DNA from: Echinometra lucunter
Lineage: Eukaryota > Echinodermata > Echinoidea > Camarodonta > Echinometridae
Assembly (NCBI GenBank): GCA_029962745.1
Contig: CM057154.1
Location: 18,494,078 to 18,558,077 of the forward strand
Length of the DNA: 64,000 nt
Reading direction: 5' to 3'
In this document: piece after piece, positions 51,936 to 62,264 of the stretch
How the letters are laid out: each line of letters begins with the position of its first letter
How positions within the stretch are numbered: the first letter of the stretch is position 1
Notes under the pieces: model-generated
Seen by the model: the letters and a program-made list of their open reading frames with translations, nothing else
Told to the model about the DNA's origin: nothing
Databases searched by the model: none
Program-made: the position numbers and the translations under genes

Positions 51936-53419
51936 TTACTGATATTCAGACAGGGTGACTCATCATCACCAAAAGTGGTGGTCTTCCATGAGGCCCTGTT
52001 AACAAAAGTAACAACAATAGGCAACAATATCATGACAATAACAAAGTACATAAATATATGCAAAGCATTAGTATCCTCTGATAAATTTTAGTTTTTACAG
52101 AAATGTCGCAGCAAAATAATATATCATTATATATAAATGGTAATTATTTTCTAGAATTAGTTGAAGATAAAAATGGGCATATAAGTCATTTGAAAAGGCA
52201 TCATATAGTTTTGAAAACACACTTGGGATACCTATATACAGGATAGTATACCTATTCATGAATGACACAAAGATTGTATAGGAATCGAATGTACAGTGTC
52301 TCTTGATAATAAACACAAATATATATATTTCTGATATTGAATAATATGGAATCATTCATTCAAATCGAAAAGCATCATGTCATCCTACAGTTGTGGGCTC
52401 AGGAACAAACCATCAATCATTTTGCAAAATAGGAAAATGACATAATTCTGATGAAGACAAAATATAACAGAAAATACAAAATAATTTTCAGAAATAGAAA
52501 TAAAATACAAAGCATCAAGTGAAATTTTCTTAGAAATAAAAATGAATATGAATACCATATTTACTATGTTGTTCTGTAAACTCATAATTAACCAGGTGTT
52601 TGGCTTTTACAATTATAATATTCTAATTAGCTTTGAAAAGAGTCCTTGATAAGATTCCTCGGAAGGGCATGTATCCTGTTTGAATGTGCAAGAAGAATGA
52701 GCAAAAGTGGAAACATGATAAACCAGGTACTTTCCGAGAATTTCTACCCCTCTCCATTGTGCAGAGACTACAGTGAAAGAAATAACTGCTCTCTTGAGTT
52801 TTCATTTTACTACACTAGGAATATGATTTTCCTCTTGGTATTGGCATGGTTCTCTTTCTTCAACTTTCATTTAATGTACATTTTTTTTTAAAGGCTCAGC
52901 TGATTGATGCAGTGTCTGGCAAATTGCGGAAGCTTTTGGAGGAAAAGACAATCCAGAATTTCTACCTTCATGAGCTGGAAACAGTGGAAGCGCTGATGGA
53001 GATTGCATCATCACCATGCCACGAATATCAACAGGTAAGTTTATCATGATTAAGTATCTGGCATCACCTAGGCTTGGCTTGACCCTCAGGGTCTCTTCTC
53101 CCGATATAACTAATTGGAGTTTGCAGGTGTACCAATACACCAGGATTACCCCAACTCATCTTCGAATAGTGAAGTGGGTTCTTAATTTGCAGAGGCAGTT
53201 ATTCTCCTCTACATTGGGCCTCCATTTAACGTCGTATCTGAGGAACAAAGAGATTTTCACGACAGGCTGATGCTTCTTTACTGACGGAACCAAATCGCCT
53301 CCTCGGTTAGTTGACTCGGTAAGAATTCAGGATGTCATGGTAACCATGTAACAACTAAAGAGATCATCCTCTTTTTATTTCTCTCTGTTGATAACATAGT
53401 CATCATCATCATCATTATC

Positions 53420-53472
<53 letters not shown>

Positions 53473-56400
53473 CATCATCAGCACCATCACCATCATCATT
53501 AACTTCAAATTTATTTTTCCACATTTCCATAATGCCAGTCAGCATCCATAATCATGATAATAATTGTTATTATTATCACCATCACTGTCAGAACTTTTAT
53601 CACAGCCATGATCTTCAAATTATCATTACCGTCATCATTATTATTACCCTCATTACCATAGTCCACACTATCACCACCTCCATCATTGTCATCACTAACC
53701 TTGCCTTCATCACCATCATCACCATCTTCATAATTTTTATTGCTGTCATTGCCAGTACTGTTGCTACCATCATCACGATTATCATCTCCATCATCCCCTT
53801 CATCAAAATGATCATCGTTACAAAACACATTACTGTCATCACCATCGTCACCACCACCATCATCATTATCAACTTCCTCATAATTCTATCCCTCATCACC
53901 ATCAGTGATTTCAGAACTATTGCCAACAATTATTCTCTGATCTCACTGTTTCTTAATAGAAGTAATTTGTAGTTTTTAAACATTTAAGTATAACTTTATA
54001 AAGTTTACCAATCACCCTGGCCAAATAATTTGTGTACAGTACACCTTCAATAAACCTTCCAATACTTTAAACTAGGATTCTAGAGATTAATGGGGTAAGG
54101 AATTTGAAGAAGATAAAGGATAACATAAGACCACAAAGAGTGTTTGCGGAATCGAATGGCTGTTTTGATTCTGTAAATGCCCTAATTCATGGCTGCTCGT
54201 GTGCATACATCAACTAGTTTTATACTTCACTAGTCGCTAATGTTTTGAGACTATATGTGAAATCACAACATACTTAATAGAAGTTATGTTTAGAGCTCAT
54301 ATTATTGATATAGTATAGGGATAGTGAATTCCTAATGTACCGAGCAAAACATCTTCATGATTGGTAAGCTTTCATTAGATTCTGGAAGAATTTGCTGAGC
54401 TGTATATTGATGCCTATGCAGACTTGATTTTTTTGGCTACTTAACCGAAAAGGTTTGCCAGGGCGTTGTGTATGAAGCTTTATTAAGTGTGTAAAATTTG
54501 ACATGTCACTTGATATTTCCATGCATTTTGAAATGTTCATCATGGCTTTGGTTGAATTTCAGGTGTGTCTTGGATGTGTATTATTGTTAAAGTAATTGCC
54601 AATGTTAATTGATGGAGGATTCAAGGAATAAGGTCACTAAGTGTTAATACCAGGTCATATAAGACATTTTGTATTCATTAGAATGTCAAATACTGGTATA
54701 TCCAACCGTGCTTGGAAGAAGGGCACAAAAGAGTGCATGGATAGCATATTTGTATATTTTGATAAAATTAATGCGTTTACTATTTTTTCTAGTTTTCTCT
54801 ATTCTGCAACTACATTTACATCTACACATTAGAAATTTCAGTCTTTATTTCAACCAGATCACTAGCTTGTTGATTCAGTCCCAATCATTAGAGAAATTAT
54901 AAAAAAAAACACCTTGTTTTCATACCTATCTGCTAGGTACACAATCATATTTTTATCATGTAATCCATTCTAAAGTAACTATAGTTGCATAAAAATTACT
55001 TGTTGACATAGGAAGTGGATAGACCCTATCATCCAGGAAGGCAGATCAAAAACATCTTCAAGAATGTTGCTGAGAAGCTGGAACAGGATGGGAAAGTGTT
55101 CATGAGTAGCACTGAACATGGACTTTTCCAGGTATGTCATGACTTCCCTTGTTTCCCACCACATCAAACACATTGGTTTTATTCTTGAATCTCCAAGACC
55201 TTATTTGTAGAAATTAAGAAGACATATCATTTTTGTGTTCTCTTATTAAAAAGCATATTGTATTCAAACATTGCTGTTTGTATGATACACATAAATACAC
55301 TTTTATTGATGATTTAGTGCATCCCCCAAAAAGTGTACAGTTGGAAAAATTCTTGCCATCTGAGCATTTCAAAATATTTTCATGAAATTTTCATACCTGT
55401 GGATAGCCCAGGGTCTCTTCTATCAAATGCCATCCAAAAATCTAAAAATATTTTACGCTTGAGTGAACAAACATAACTTTTGTGAAAGGGTGCAAAATTT
55501 GAGCTTGACAAGAATTGGTGTATGTTCTTGTTAGTATCAGCGGGGCTGAGAGTAGTTTAAACTCTGAAGGCATAGAAATGATCATATTCTGATACCTTTA
55601 CAACAATTTATAAATGAATACCCTCAGTTGTGTGTATGTTCTGGCATATTTGACATGTCAAACTTGAGTAAGGATTTGAATACTTGGTTGGTTGATTTGA
55701 AATATTAATTTTAGGTAATTTCTTACCATTAAAGCTGGCATATTAAAGTTGGACATCAGGAAAAGAATATCAGCCTGCAGTCATGCAGACCAAGCAACAT
55801 CAACCAATCAGTCAGTCAGCCAATCAATTATTACCCAATAGGTCAATCAGTCAGAAAAACAAACAACCAATCATGCACTCGTTCAATCCCAAAGACAGAA
55901 CATGACAGAACTGAATAATTGCAATCTGCATTGCAAACGTGTTAGTTTCATGACCATTCCTGTTTACTTCAATGGAAAAATACAATGAAACATGGTTTGT
56001 CATGTGTTTGACCATTTACAACATCCAGATCATGCCAGCTTAATTCTTAGAACTTACCAAAAATTAACATTACAAAACAATAAAGTATGCAATTGCTCAC
56101 TCAAGCACGGCATGTTAATGGGATATGTCATAACATAAACACAACATACCCATTCATAAATCACCAGAAAGCCCTCAGAATATTCAAATTATAATCAACC
56201 ACAGTTGATACTACTGTCTGCTTCGCTGATAGCAACCAGCACAAATACCCATCGTTGTCGAGTCTGGATTTTGAGTATTTTCATAAAAGTTAATTTTGCT
56301 CGCTCAAGCCTAAATTCTTTTTGAGATTTTTTGATGGGATTTGATAGAAGAGTCTTTGGGCTATCCACCGGTATGAAAATTTCCTGAAAATATTTTGAAA

Positions 56401-58900
56401 TGCTTAGATGGCAAGAATTTTCCCAACTGCACACTTTTTTTTTGGACTCAATGTATATTGTGATTTTATTCATTCCTTCCTTTTTTAATTTCATGTATAT
56501 TACTGATGATTTATTTACTCGTATACAAAATGACAAAGTAGAAATTTTGAAGAATCTTTAAGCTTCATGATCATTCATGTAGGGGCAGTCAAAAGCAGGT
56601 TGATTATTATTAAATGTCTATCATTATGAGTTGCAATTAAGCTCATATTATAAGGTTGTGTGCGAAGTTACGAGTTAGTCCACTGTCTGAAGGCCTGTTA
56701 CTCTACATTCTGTTGTTCTCTTTCTTTTTTTTTCTTTCAAGGCCGTGCCTGGAAACGTGAGGCTGAATGAAAATATACTAGAAATTTTGAGAGAAGATTG
56801 TCAGCATCCAAAATGTAAGTCAGCATTTTGACAGAAATCCACAAAACCTGATCAAATCACCCCATGGAGTTTGTTGCCTTATGTCATGTGACATTATTTT
56901 GTTACTTTGAATTTGTAGTACTTTTTCACTTTGTTTCATATTACATGTACATGTAGTTATAGTTATTTAGAGAAGTGGTGAACCATTTGTGCGCATGCGC
57001 AGTGCAAATGCATCTCCTGCGTCACACGACTATTGACCATATTTGGGTTTCGGTGGGAAATTCAATTATTCGGAGTAAAAAAAAACAACACTTAATCGGT
57101 ATTTAAAAATCACAAAAATCACGTTGACAAATGAAAGTAGCATTATCTGTTAGCTTGAATTTTAAGCTTTATAGTGTAATTTTAATGAAATCTTCTGGAC
57201 TTCTCCTTTAAATGTCTGGTGAGGCTATTATTCATTCCCTGATGAATGTCAATCAGGGAGTAGCCGTGATAGGCCAATGGCTTTTTTGCTGCTCCCTCAC
57301 ATCCACTTCATCACTTGATGCATTTTGTTATTTTGTATTATATGTATAATTGTTGTTTTTTACTACCTTGTATGTTATTCAGAAATCTTGATTCTCAATG
57401 TATTGTATTCTAGTTTTTTAAGAGATGTGAAATAAATTCAAATTCAAATTTTTACATTTTGTGTCCCCCCAAAAATCCAAAACATATTTATTTATTTATT
57501 TATTTATTCAATTCTCATATTTATACAGAGTAGCCTGTTCAGCTCAATATACATGGAATATAACAACACAAAATAAAATTCTGTGCATATAAAAGCAATT
57601 AAAAGAAGCTGGCCTTCCACAGGGCTCTGTTGGTTGAAATAACATCGATAACAACAACTTAACAATAACAAAAGATTATGGTAACGATGAAAAGAAAGTT
57701 AGGGTGAAATAGAATAAAATAATGAACGAAAATGACATAACAACTTAACTGATATATAACAGTAAATATTTAAATGAGAGAATTATGCCTACCAAAAGAA
57801 ACTGGATAATCATTAATGAAGGTACAGACCCAGGTCGAAAAACCAGTTAAAACCAGTAGAATTTTCAACTGGCATAACTGGAATCAACTGGTACCAGTTG
57901 AATCCATTTGACCGAACTGGTATATGTGCCAGTTTATTCAGCTGGTTTCAAGTGGAAGTTACTGGATCACATTATACACTAGTTTATTCCAGTTGAAACT
58001 AGTGGAACAAACTGGGCAAAGTTATACCAGTTAAAAACCACTTGCTGCAACTGATTTACTAGCTGATTCCACCTGAAAGCAATGAAATAAACTGGCATAT
58101 TGAAATATACAAGTTGAGTCAGTTGAAATCTACTGGTCAAATCTGGCAAATTTTCACTTGAATAAAATATAAATTGCTAAGATTTCTGAAGAATGAAATG
58201 TGATTTTTTTTGTGAATTATTGGAAATACAAATAATTGAATAATGAGAATGTTTTTTTGTGGGGGTTTTTTTTTGCAAACTTCTACAAACTTCTAGTTTA
58301 TATGTTTCTTTCACCCATGCTGTGAAAAGTGGATGAAAAATAAGGAAGTTATTAATTTCAAAGTATACCATTTTGTAAGTGAGTATGTAGGATGACTTTT
58401 ACTTTTTGTAGCTAAGGTATGAAAATTTTGTCATTTCTGTGTACATTATGTATGGAAAATGGTGAGGATAATGACATCATCAACTCTCTCACTGAATATT
58501 CATATCAACTGTTCAAGAACTGTTTTGTGAAAAAATCAGAATTTAAAAAATTCATAATTTCCTTATGTTTTGACATCTGATTTTCATCAAATTGTCACTG
58601 TCTTGCTTGGAGATTTTACTCTCTTTATTGAAATTAACTTCATCTAATTGTGGACTTGCCCTTTAATTAGTCTAAATCTGTGGCTAGCAAAAAGAAAGGT
58701 TCATGAATAAGTTTTGATATTTTCTTTTCTAAATGACAGATGAAGGTGGATGTCATTACATGCATGTGACGGACAGACTAAGAAATAACCCTGGCTACGA
58801 GAACATCGGACCAGACGCTGTGAAGGAAGCCCTCGTTTGGCTGGAGTCAAATAGTGAGGTCATCAGCACCAGTTCAAAGCACTACATGGCCATCACTTGA
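37690..58900 (+). CDS. STN1: CST complex subunit STN1 (OBFC1), 9 exons, 373 aa
   Basis: STN1 is the OB-fold, RPA2-like subunit of the CTC1-STN1-TEN1 complex, which binds telomeric single-stranded DNA, stimulates DNA polymerase alpha-primase and completes C-strand fill-in in the nucleus. Nine exons join in phase to 373 codons (human protein 368). Residues 1-45 hold LDPVYKSYARLYVSDIMAMQ, and 46-165 form the OB fold (NHPIYRVDVMGLVVSIAERE, VDDGTGVIQCCCWK, LGDLIHVRGRLKSFRGNIEV). Residues about 161-209 match the RIQDPTYQTEM/LYQSVYDVPF connector. Residues 210-373 form the two C-terminal winged helices (IQNFYLHELETVEALMEIAS, GCHYMHVTDRLR). The ATG has an in-frame TAA five codons upstream. Exons: 37690-37822, 43739-43834, 45675-45764, 47376-47531, 51735-51886, 52894-53034, 55012-55131, 56742-56814, 58740-58900. 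No break or missing domain is seen. Confidence 0.95.
38742..40800 (-). pseudogene. Decayed LINE, RT domain to C-terminus
   Basis: The minus strand shows RT words in decayed frames: HGLPQGSA near 40140-40162, NKLSLNVKK near 39980-40010, SVGSKMWASLPSFLQSIKR near 38850-38890. This is the order expected of a CR1/Jockey-type RT read leftward. Stops and frameshifts interrupt it. It lies antisense in STN1 intron 1. Confidence 0.7.
41505..41650 (+). repeat. tRNA-derived SINE (Thr-like head)
   Basis: The head reads GAGGCACATTGGCTCAGCAG then TTGGAGCATTGGTCTTGTAA, resembling tRNA-Thr with an A box and a TGT anticodon-like loop. The B box is decayed (TTCGGGATCAGAA). The body with a short hairpin (TCCCTGAGAGGGGA) follows. 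Not a functional tRNA. Confidence 0.65.
43141..43300. mobile_element. Foldback element, TTAGGTTGGTTGAAATATG arms
   Basis: TTAGGTTGGTTGAAATATG and CATATTTTAACCAACCTAA are inverted. The related element at 33070 shares AGGTTG..T..AATATGAACCT. It lies in STN1 intron 1. Confidence 0.8.
43270..43635 (-). other. Unassigned 121-codon frame in STN1 intron 1
   Basis: Open from Met to stop with mixed composition (HHIIAGCHSTNDSHLKSI, KLFSARNEKIAYYLALNS). The C-terminal end runs into the foldback at 43141-43300. No family recognised. It may be a remnant of a mobile-element gene or chance. Confidence 0.25.
43739..43834 (+). CDS. STN1: STN1 exon 2, OB-fold start (residues 45-77)
   Basis: It encodes DAFAYKNHPIYRVDVMGLVV and SIAEREKFFSYA, aligning with the human YNGHPIKQVDVLGTVIGVRE. 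Acceptor TTCAAACAG|AT, donor GCAG|GTATTG, phase 1 on both sides. Confidence 0.95.
44400..45290. repeat. Degenerate tandem array, about 150-bp units
   Basis: About five units each carry AATGCTTCTTCTCCTTCA, TTGTTGACCGATTTTGATTT and TTTCATCTGGTAGAGCTACA variants, followed by TTTATGCTAATTTATGC. The opening (CATCTGTCGTCCGTTGTACG) resembles a widespread marine-invertebrate repeat class. It lies in STN1 intron 2. Confidence 0.75.
45675..45764 (+). CDS. STN1: STN1 exon 3, OB fold (residues 77-107)
   Basis: It encodes VDDGTGVIQCCCWKPKGADE, matching VDDSTGVINCICWKK in human STN1. Three Cys occur in a row, where human has C-I-C. Acceptor TTGAG|TG lacks a strong polypyrimidine tract, but phase and homology agree. 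Donor GTTG|GTAAGA. Confidence 0.9.
45765..47375 (+). other. STN1 intron 3
   Basis: AT-rich with a short CT-rich patch near 46035-46090. No coding potential or repeat family was recognised. Confidence 0.5.
47376..47531 (+). CDS. STN1: STN1 exon 4, OB fold (residues 107-159)
   Basis: It encodes MEDSTEELMTSFELGDLIHV and RGRLKSFRGNIEVSASYF, matching IEIGDTIRVRGSIRTYREER...ATTYY. Acceptor TTTCCACAG|GT, donor TTCA|GTAAAT. Confidence 0.95.
47760..48360. repeat. Tandem repeat, three units of about 200-220 bp
   Basis: Units share CTTCTCTATACAAATG, TCCCATCTTCAGATAGGTTC, CCCAGCCAGCTTTTGCGAG and TTTCAGATGTCTTTCA. Divergence is substantial. It lies in STN1 intron 4. Confidence 0.75.
48364..48950. mobile_element. 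Foldback element, copy of the 24864 family
   Basis: It has the same ends (TTAAAGGAGAATGCAACCCA) and long inverted arms as the element at 24864-25445, including ATGATGTCATCGTGGACAAC-type sequence. It lies in STN1 intron 4. Confidence 0.85.
49660..50560. mobile_element. Two foldback-like elements in STN1 intron 4
   Basis: 49660-49905 is a second copy of the 21493 MITE (GAACAATTGTCATTATTTT, CTCAAAATTAATT). 49919-50560 has inverted ends GCCAAATTTGGGTAAAACCC and GGTTTTACCCAAACATGGC. Confidence 0.65.
50806..51150. mobile_element. G-run element with inverted ends and TTTAGGGT words
   Basis: After a G run of about 33 bases comes GGGCACTGCCATTACAAGGT then GGACCACCATG, mirrored at the right by CATGGTGTCCACCTTGTAAT. 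The inside repeats ATACTTGTTTAGGGT. Layout is like the insert at 35134-36167. Confidence 0.75.
51220..51430 (+). repeat. Interspersed repeat containing DR1-like half-sites
   Basis: Contains ATATCTCAAAAAAACATTTG and AGGTCAAAGGTCA at 51341-51353, with a further AGGTCA at 51356-51361. Related sequence lies at 49440-49570 and, more distantly, 60770-61160. Confidence 0.6.
51735..51886 (+). CDS. STN1: STN1 exon 5, connector (residues 159-209)
   Basis: It encodes IQDPTYQTEMKRMEEMPVLY and QSVYDVPF, matching the human DPVWNIQIARMLELPTIYRKVYDQPF, then a variable Ser-rich linker. Acceptor CATCTCTAG|GA, donor GAG|GTGAGA, phase 0 out. Confidence 0.95.
51899..51937. repeat. (TTTA)n microsatellite at the STN1 exon 5 donor
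   Basis: TTTA repeats begin about 12 bases after the exon 5 donor. Confidence 0.9.
52894..53034 (+). CDS. STN1: STN1 exon 6, first winged helix (residues 210-256)
   Basis: It encodes KLRKLLEEKTIQNFYLHELE and TVEALMEIASSP, aligning with the human RVQSFYQQELEMVESLLSLA. Acceptor TTTTTAAAG|GCT, donor CAG|GTAAGT, 47 codons. Confidence 0.95.
53400..54990 (+). repeat. (ATC)n-rich block in STN1 intron 6
   Basis: 53400-53900 is an imperfect trinucleotide repeat (ATC and variants) that produces long spurious frames on both strands. From 53950 to 54990 nothing is recognised. Confidence 0.7.
55012..55131 (+). CDS. STN1: STN1 exon 7 (residues 257-296)
   Basis: It encodes IKNIFKNVAEKLEQDGKVFM and STEHGLFQ, matching human IHSIFKNAIQLLQEKGLVFQ. 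Acceptor TTGACATAG|GAA, donor CAG|GTATGT, 40 codons. Confidence 0.95.
55280..56510. mobile_element. Foldback element of about 1.2 kb with 170-bp or longer arms
   Basis: 55321-55490 and 56290-56455 are inverted copies (CTTGCCATCTGAGCATTTCA against TGAAATGCTTAGATGGCAAG; GATAGCCCAGGGTCTCTTCT against AGAAGAGTCTTTGGGCTATC). The centre has no coding region. It lies in STN1 intron 7. Confidence 0.8.
56742..56814 (+). CDS. STN1: STN1 exon 8 (residues 297-321)
   Basis: It encodes LNENILEILREDCQHPK, the helix before the second winged-helix domain (human LHRKIHRIIQQDCQKPN). Acceptor TCTTTCAAG|GCC, donor AAAT|GTAAGT. Confidence 0.94.
56815..58739 (+). other. STN1 intron 8
   Basis: It contains a (TTTA)n tract near 57487-57510, a word-repeat element at 57826-58160 and, at about 58380-58680, sequence resembling the foldback-type repeats of introns 4 and 7. 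The remainder has nothing recognised. Confidence 0.5.
57826..58160. repeat. Dense AACTGG/CCAGTT word repeat
   Basis: AACTGG or its inverse CCAGTT occurs every 10-20 bases in both orientations over about 330 bp. Same style as the GTCTAAT block at 22558 but a different word. It lies in STN1 intron 8. Confidence 0.85.
58740..58900 (+). CDS. STN1: STN1 exon 9, second winged helix and stop (residues 321-373)
   Basis: It encodes YEGGCHYMHVTDRLRNNPGY, DAVKEALVWLESNSEVIST and SSKHYMAIT, then TGA. It matches human GCHFLHILACARLSIRPGL...LELLEDQSDIVST. Acceptor AAATGACAG|A. Confidence 0.95.
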
Positions 58901-58935
58901 GGGTAACTTTTTTGTTGTCAAATCAAAGAAAAGTG

Positions 58936-58941
58936 AATAAA
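58936..58941 (+). terminator. Candidate polyadenylation signal of STN1
   Basis: AATAAA 36 bases after the STN1 stop codon. A motif match only; it would give a very short 3' UTR. Confidence 0.35.
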
Positions 58942-59039
58942 AAGGCAAAGGAAAATGGAGTAGGACTGTTAATAATGAGAAGAGGGGATGAGGGGAGAGG
59001 GGAAATATGAGTCACTGATAAAGGCCCATTTACAAATCT

Positions 59040-60205
59040 AGTAGCAAACCCCCAGGAAAGAAAGAGACCTCAAGAGGGAAAGGCAGAGAGAGAGAGAGAG
59101 AGAGGGAAGAAGAAAGAAAGAGATCTCATGATGAAAAGACAGAAAGGGAGAGCACTCGAGGTGGACAGAGATCGAGAGGGAGGTGAATAGAAAGAAAGGA
59201 CAAAAAAGATAACAGTAATGATAATGAACAGTTTTTGTATAGCGCATAACGCATTACATCACTATGTCCCTATGTCCCATATCTTGAGAGGGAAAGGTAG
59301 AGAGTGAGAGAGGGGGAAGAGGAAGAAAGAAAGAATGTAATCTCAAGATGAAAAAGCAAAGAGAGGGAGAGAAAGAAAGAGCTCTAGATAGAAAGATGGA
59401 AAAAATGGAGAAGATTGAGATCTTAAGAGGGAAAGGTGGAGAGAAGGAGAGAAGGAAAGAAGGAATAAGATCTCAAGATGAAAAGACAGGCAGAGAGAGG
59501 AAGGAAGAAGGAAAGAAAAAAATCAAGAGGTAAAGACAGAGAGGGAGAGAAGGAAAGAAAGGAATAGATCTCAAGATGGAAAGAAGGAGCAATAGAAAGA
59601 AAGAATGAGCTCAAGATGGAAAGACAGAAAGAGAGAGGGAGGAAGAAGGAAAGAAATATTTCAAGAGGGAAAGATAGGGAAAGAGAGAGAGGAGAGAGAA
59701 GGAAAGAAAGATCTCAAGATGAAAATATGGAGAGAAAGAGAGAGGAAGGAATAGGAAAGAAAGAAATCTCAAGAGGGAAAGAAATATTTCAAGAGGGAAA
59801 GATAAGAAAAGATAGTGAAAGAGAGGGGGAGAGAGAGAGGGATAGAAAGAGATCCTTAGAGGGAAAGAGAGAGGAGAGAGAAGGAAAGAAAGATCTCAAG
59901 ATGAAAATATGGAGGGAAAGAGAGAGGAATGAATAGGAAAGAAAGAAATCTCAAGAGGGAAAGGAATATTTCAAGAGGGAAAGATAGTGAAAGAGAGGGG
60001 GAGAGAGAGAGGGAAGGAGAGAGAAGGAAAGAAAGATCTCAAGATGAAAATATGGAGAGAAAGAGAGAGGGGGGAAAAGGAAAGAAAGAAATCTCAAGAG
60101 GGAAAGACAGATAGAGGGATAGAGAAAGAGAAGGAAGAAATGGATTTCATGAGGGGAAAGACAGTCAGAGTGAGACAGAGAGAGATGACAAAAAGGAGAT
60201 CCTTA
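59040..60205. repeat. Purine-rich GAAAGAGAG low-complexity block
   Basis: An imperfect higher-order repeat with recurring CTCAAGAGGGAAAGA and CTCAAGATGAAAA motifs at roughly 60-100-base spacing. The Lys/Arg/Glu-rich plus-strand frames here are composition artefacts. Confidence 0.85.
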
Positions 60206-60359
60206 ACCCATTGAGCACAATTTGTTTCAGTATTACGCAAATTTTCCATAAACCCTAGCCCAAGTCAATTTGGGCTTAGTATTCAGTGGGTTAATTAATG
60301 GTAAATGAGAATGTTGTACACTTGAAATTTTTATAGTGAAGATGTTTAACATTACTGTT

Positions 60360-60700
60360 CAGGTGCGGTGGAGCCAGGATGGGGCACAGTGCACCCCAAT
60401 TTTCCAAGCACTCTTGCTCGCTTCACTTGCTCGCGAATGAATAATCAGAGCAGTTTTCACAACTGATTATGTAAAGATTAGAAAAAAAATATATCGAAAC
60501 TGATCCTTAAAGTGTGTTAAATACAATGTAGGGGTATACCAGCGTATAGCAACTCCTCAAAAATGCTATTTTTTTCTTGTTTTCACTTTTTGTAAGTGCC
60601 CCTTTTGTCCAAAAAAGTGCCTTTTTTCGCTCCCCCCCCTCACTTTGAAAGATGCTCCGTCACCCCTATTATTTTTAGTTTGCCCGAAGATTTTGTGTCT
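60360..60700 (-). mobile_element. Diverged copy of the GGCGTAGACAG element
   Basis: The minus strand shares GGAGCATCTTTCAAAGTG and AGCGAAAAAAGGCACTTTT with the inner element at 14018-15204, and carries a TTGCTCGCTTCACTTGCTCG palindrome. Ends are not clear. Confidence 0.6.
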
Positions 60701-60769
60701 CATGTTGGATTCATGTATTAAAGTGAAATGTGCAAATCACAAATTTGCTTAACAGATTTAATTATCCCC

Positions 60770-61160
60770 TCACCAACGAAGTTGGAGGGGGATATAGTAA
60801 CCCTGCTGTCTGTCCTTCCGTCCGTCTGTAACAAATCTTGTGAACACTGGTCTCCATTTGATAACTTTAGTAATGCTTGCCATATTTTAATGAAATTTGA
60901 TATGAAGGTACATGGTATCAGAATACAGCCCAAGTTTGATCTTATAGTATGTAGATCAAAGGTCAAAGGTCATAGCTAATTAAATATGCAAACATATGTA
61001 TCTGAAAATGTGGTTTCCATTTGATAACTTTAGTAATAAACAGATTTTAATGAAATTTGGTAAGAATATACATGGCATGAAAGTATAGCCTAAATTTAAT
61101 CTTTGAGGATGTAGGTCAAAGGTCAAAGTTCACAGTTCATTAATTATGCAAAAAATAGCT
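60770..61160 (+). repeat. Interspersed repeat with AGGTCAAAGGTCA motifs
   Basis: Two diverged units share TTTGATAACTTTAGTAAT and TTTTAATGAAATTTG, each ending in AGGTCAAAGGTCA (60960-60972 and 61113-61125) followed by a third half-site-like word. The 5' head contains CTGTCTGTCCTTCCGTCCGT. Confidence 0.7.
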
Positions 61161-61574
61161 AATTATACAGTGTGTCCCAGAAAAGAGGAAACCAGATATT
61201 ATGGCGGAAATTCTCTATCATAATGAATGATTTCCTTGATGAGATATACATGTGTGAAAAGCTCCACTTCTCTTCTTTCATTTGATGCATAACTTATTCA
61301 TATTTCACGCATGATTGAAATAAAACAGTGGAAAGTGGTGGTACCAAAATTTCATTTGCATGCACAAATTGTTACTTTGAGTTAGTTTTTAGGGTAATAA
61401 ACCATGATTATTATGGAAAAAGAAACACATCACATTTAGAATTCACAATTTACTTTTTTAATTGACACCTCATGCATAAAAAAATGAATGATGCATGCTA
61501 GAGAACAAGTAAAATGAAAAGATGCTTAATTTCTCCCAAATTAGTAGATATTTGAGTAAGAAGCCATTCAGCTC

Positions 61575-61732
61575 TGGAGCGTTTCATGAAAGGACTTGTC
61601 GGATGTTTTATCCGACAAAGTGTTTTATCCGACAGTTACCGTAGTAACGATGCTTCTCAGCCACTCAAAATCAAGGAAAGATGTCAGATCTGGCAACTTG
61701 TCAGACAACAAATGTTGATGAAACGCTCCCCT
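61575..61732. mobile_element. MITE of the GGGGAGCG family inside the Tc1-like element
   Basis: It begins TGGAGCGTTTCATGAAAGG and ends GATGAAACGCTCCCC. Internal words include TTATCCGACA and CAGTTACCGTAGTAACGATG. It lies between the left arm and the transposase. Confidence 0.85.
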
Positions 61733-62264
61733 GATCTAGCAGCTGACAGTGGACCTAATGCTTGAGTGAAATGCTTGAGTGAATTTACACAAAAGAATAT
61801 GGTGCTTCAATGAATGCTGTTTTGAGAAGGATATTGACAGAATATGGATTGAAAAAAAGTAAACCCCAATGATTTTATTTTGATTTGTTTGGAATAAGCC
61901 AGGTTTTAATGTGGAACATTTGCTATTCAAGTGTTAACATTGATTTCAAACATTAATAGGTCTGTTCATCTCTTGCTACATTCCATTATGGATGCATAAT
62001 TCATGCTTCATCCTGTCAATTTCATGCAAAAACAGTTTACGCAGTTCATTCAAACATCACAAAAAAAAAAGAATTAAACCAACAACAAGATCACACACAG
62101 ACTTCACAAACCATAAACATGTCAAGCATTCGTTACAACTCTGGAAAAGAAAAAAATAGAAAGTTTTAGCAGCAAAGTGAGTTGTATCGAATGATCAAGA
62201 TCTTTTGTACGTTTTTCATTTCATGGAAATATAATGATGAAGAACGTCCACAAGAGTTTCAAGT

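Noticed and set aside
59348..60214. Lys/Arg/Glu-rich frames of 60-106 codons
   Set aside because: They are produced by the GAAAGAGAG purine block. No start context or family similarity, and overlapping frames have the same composition.
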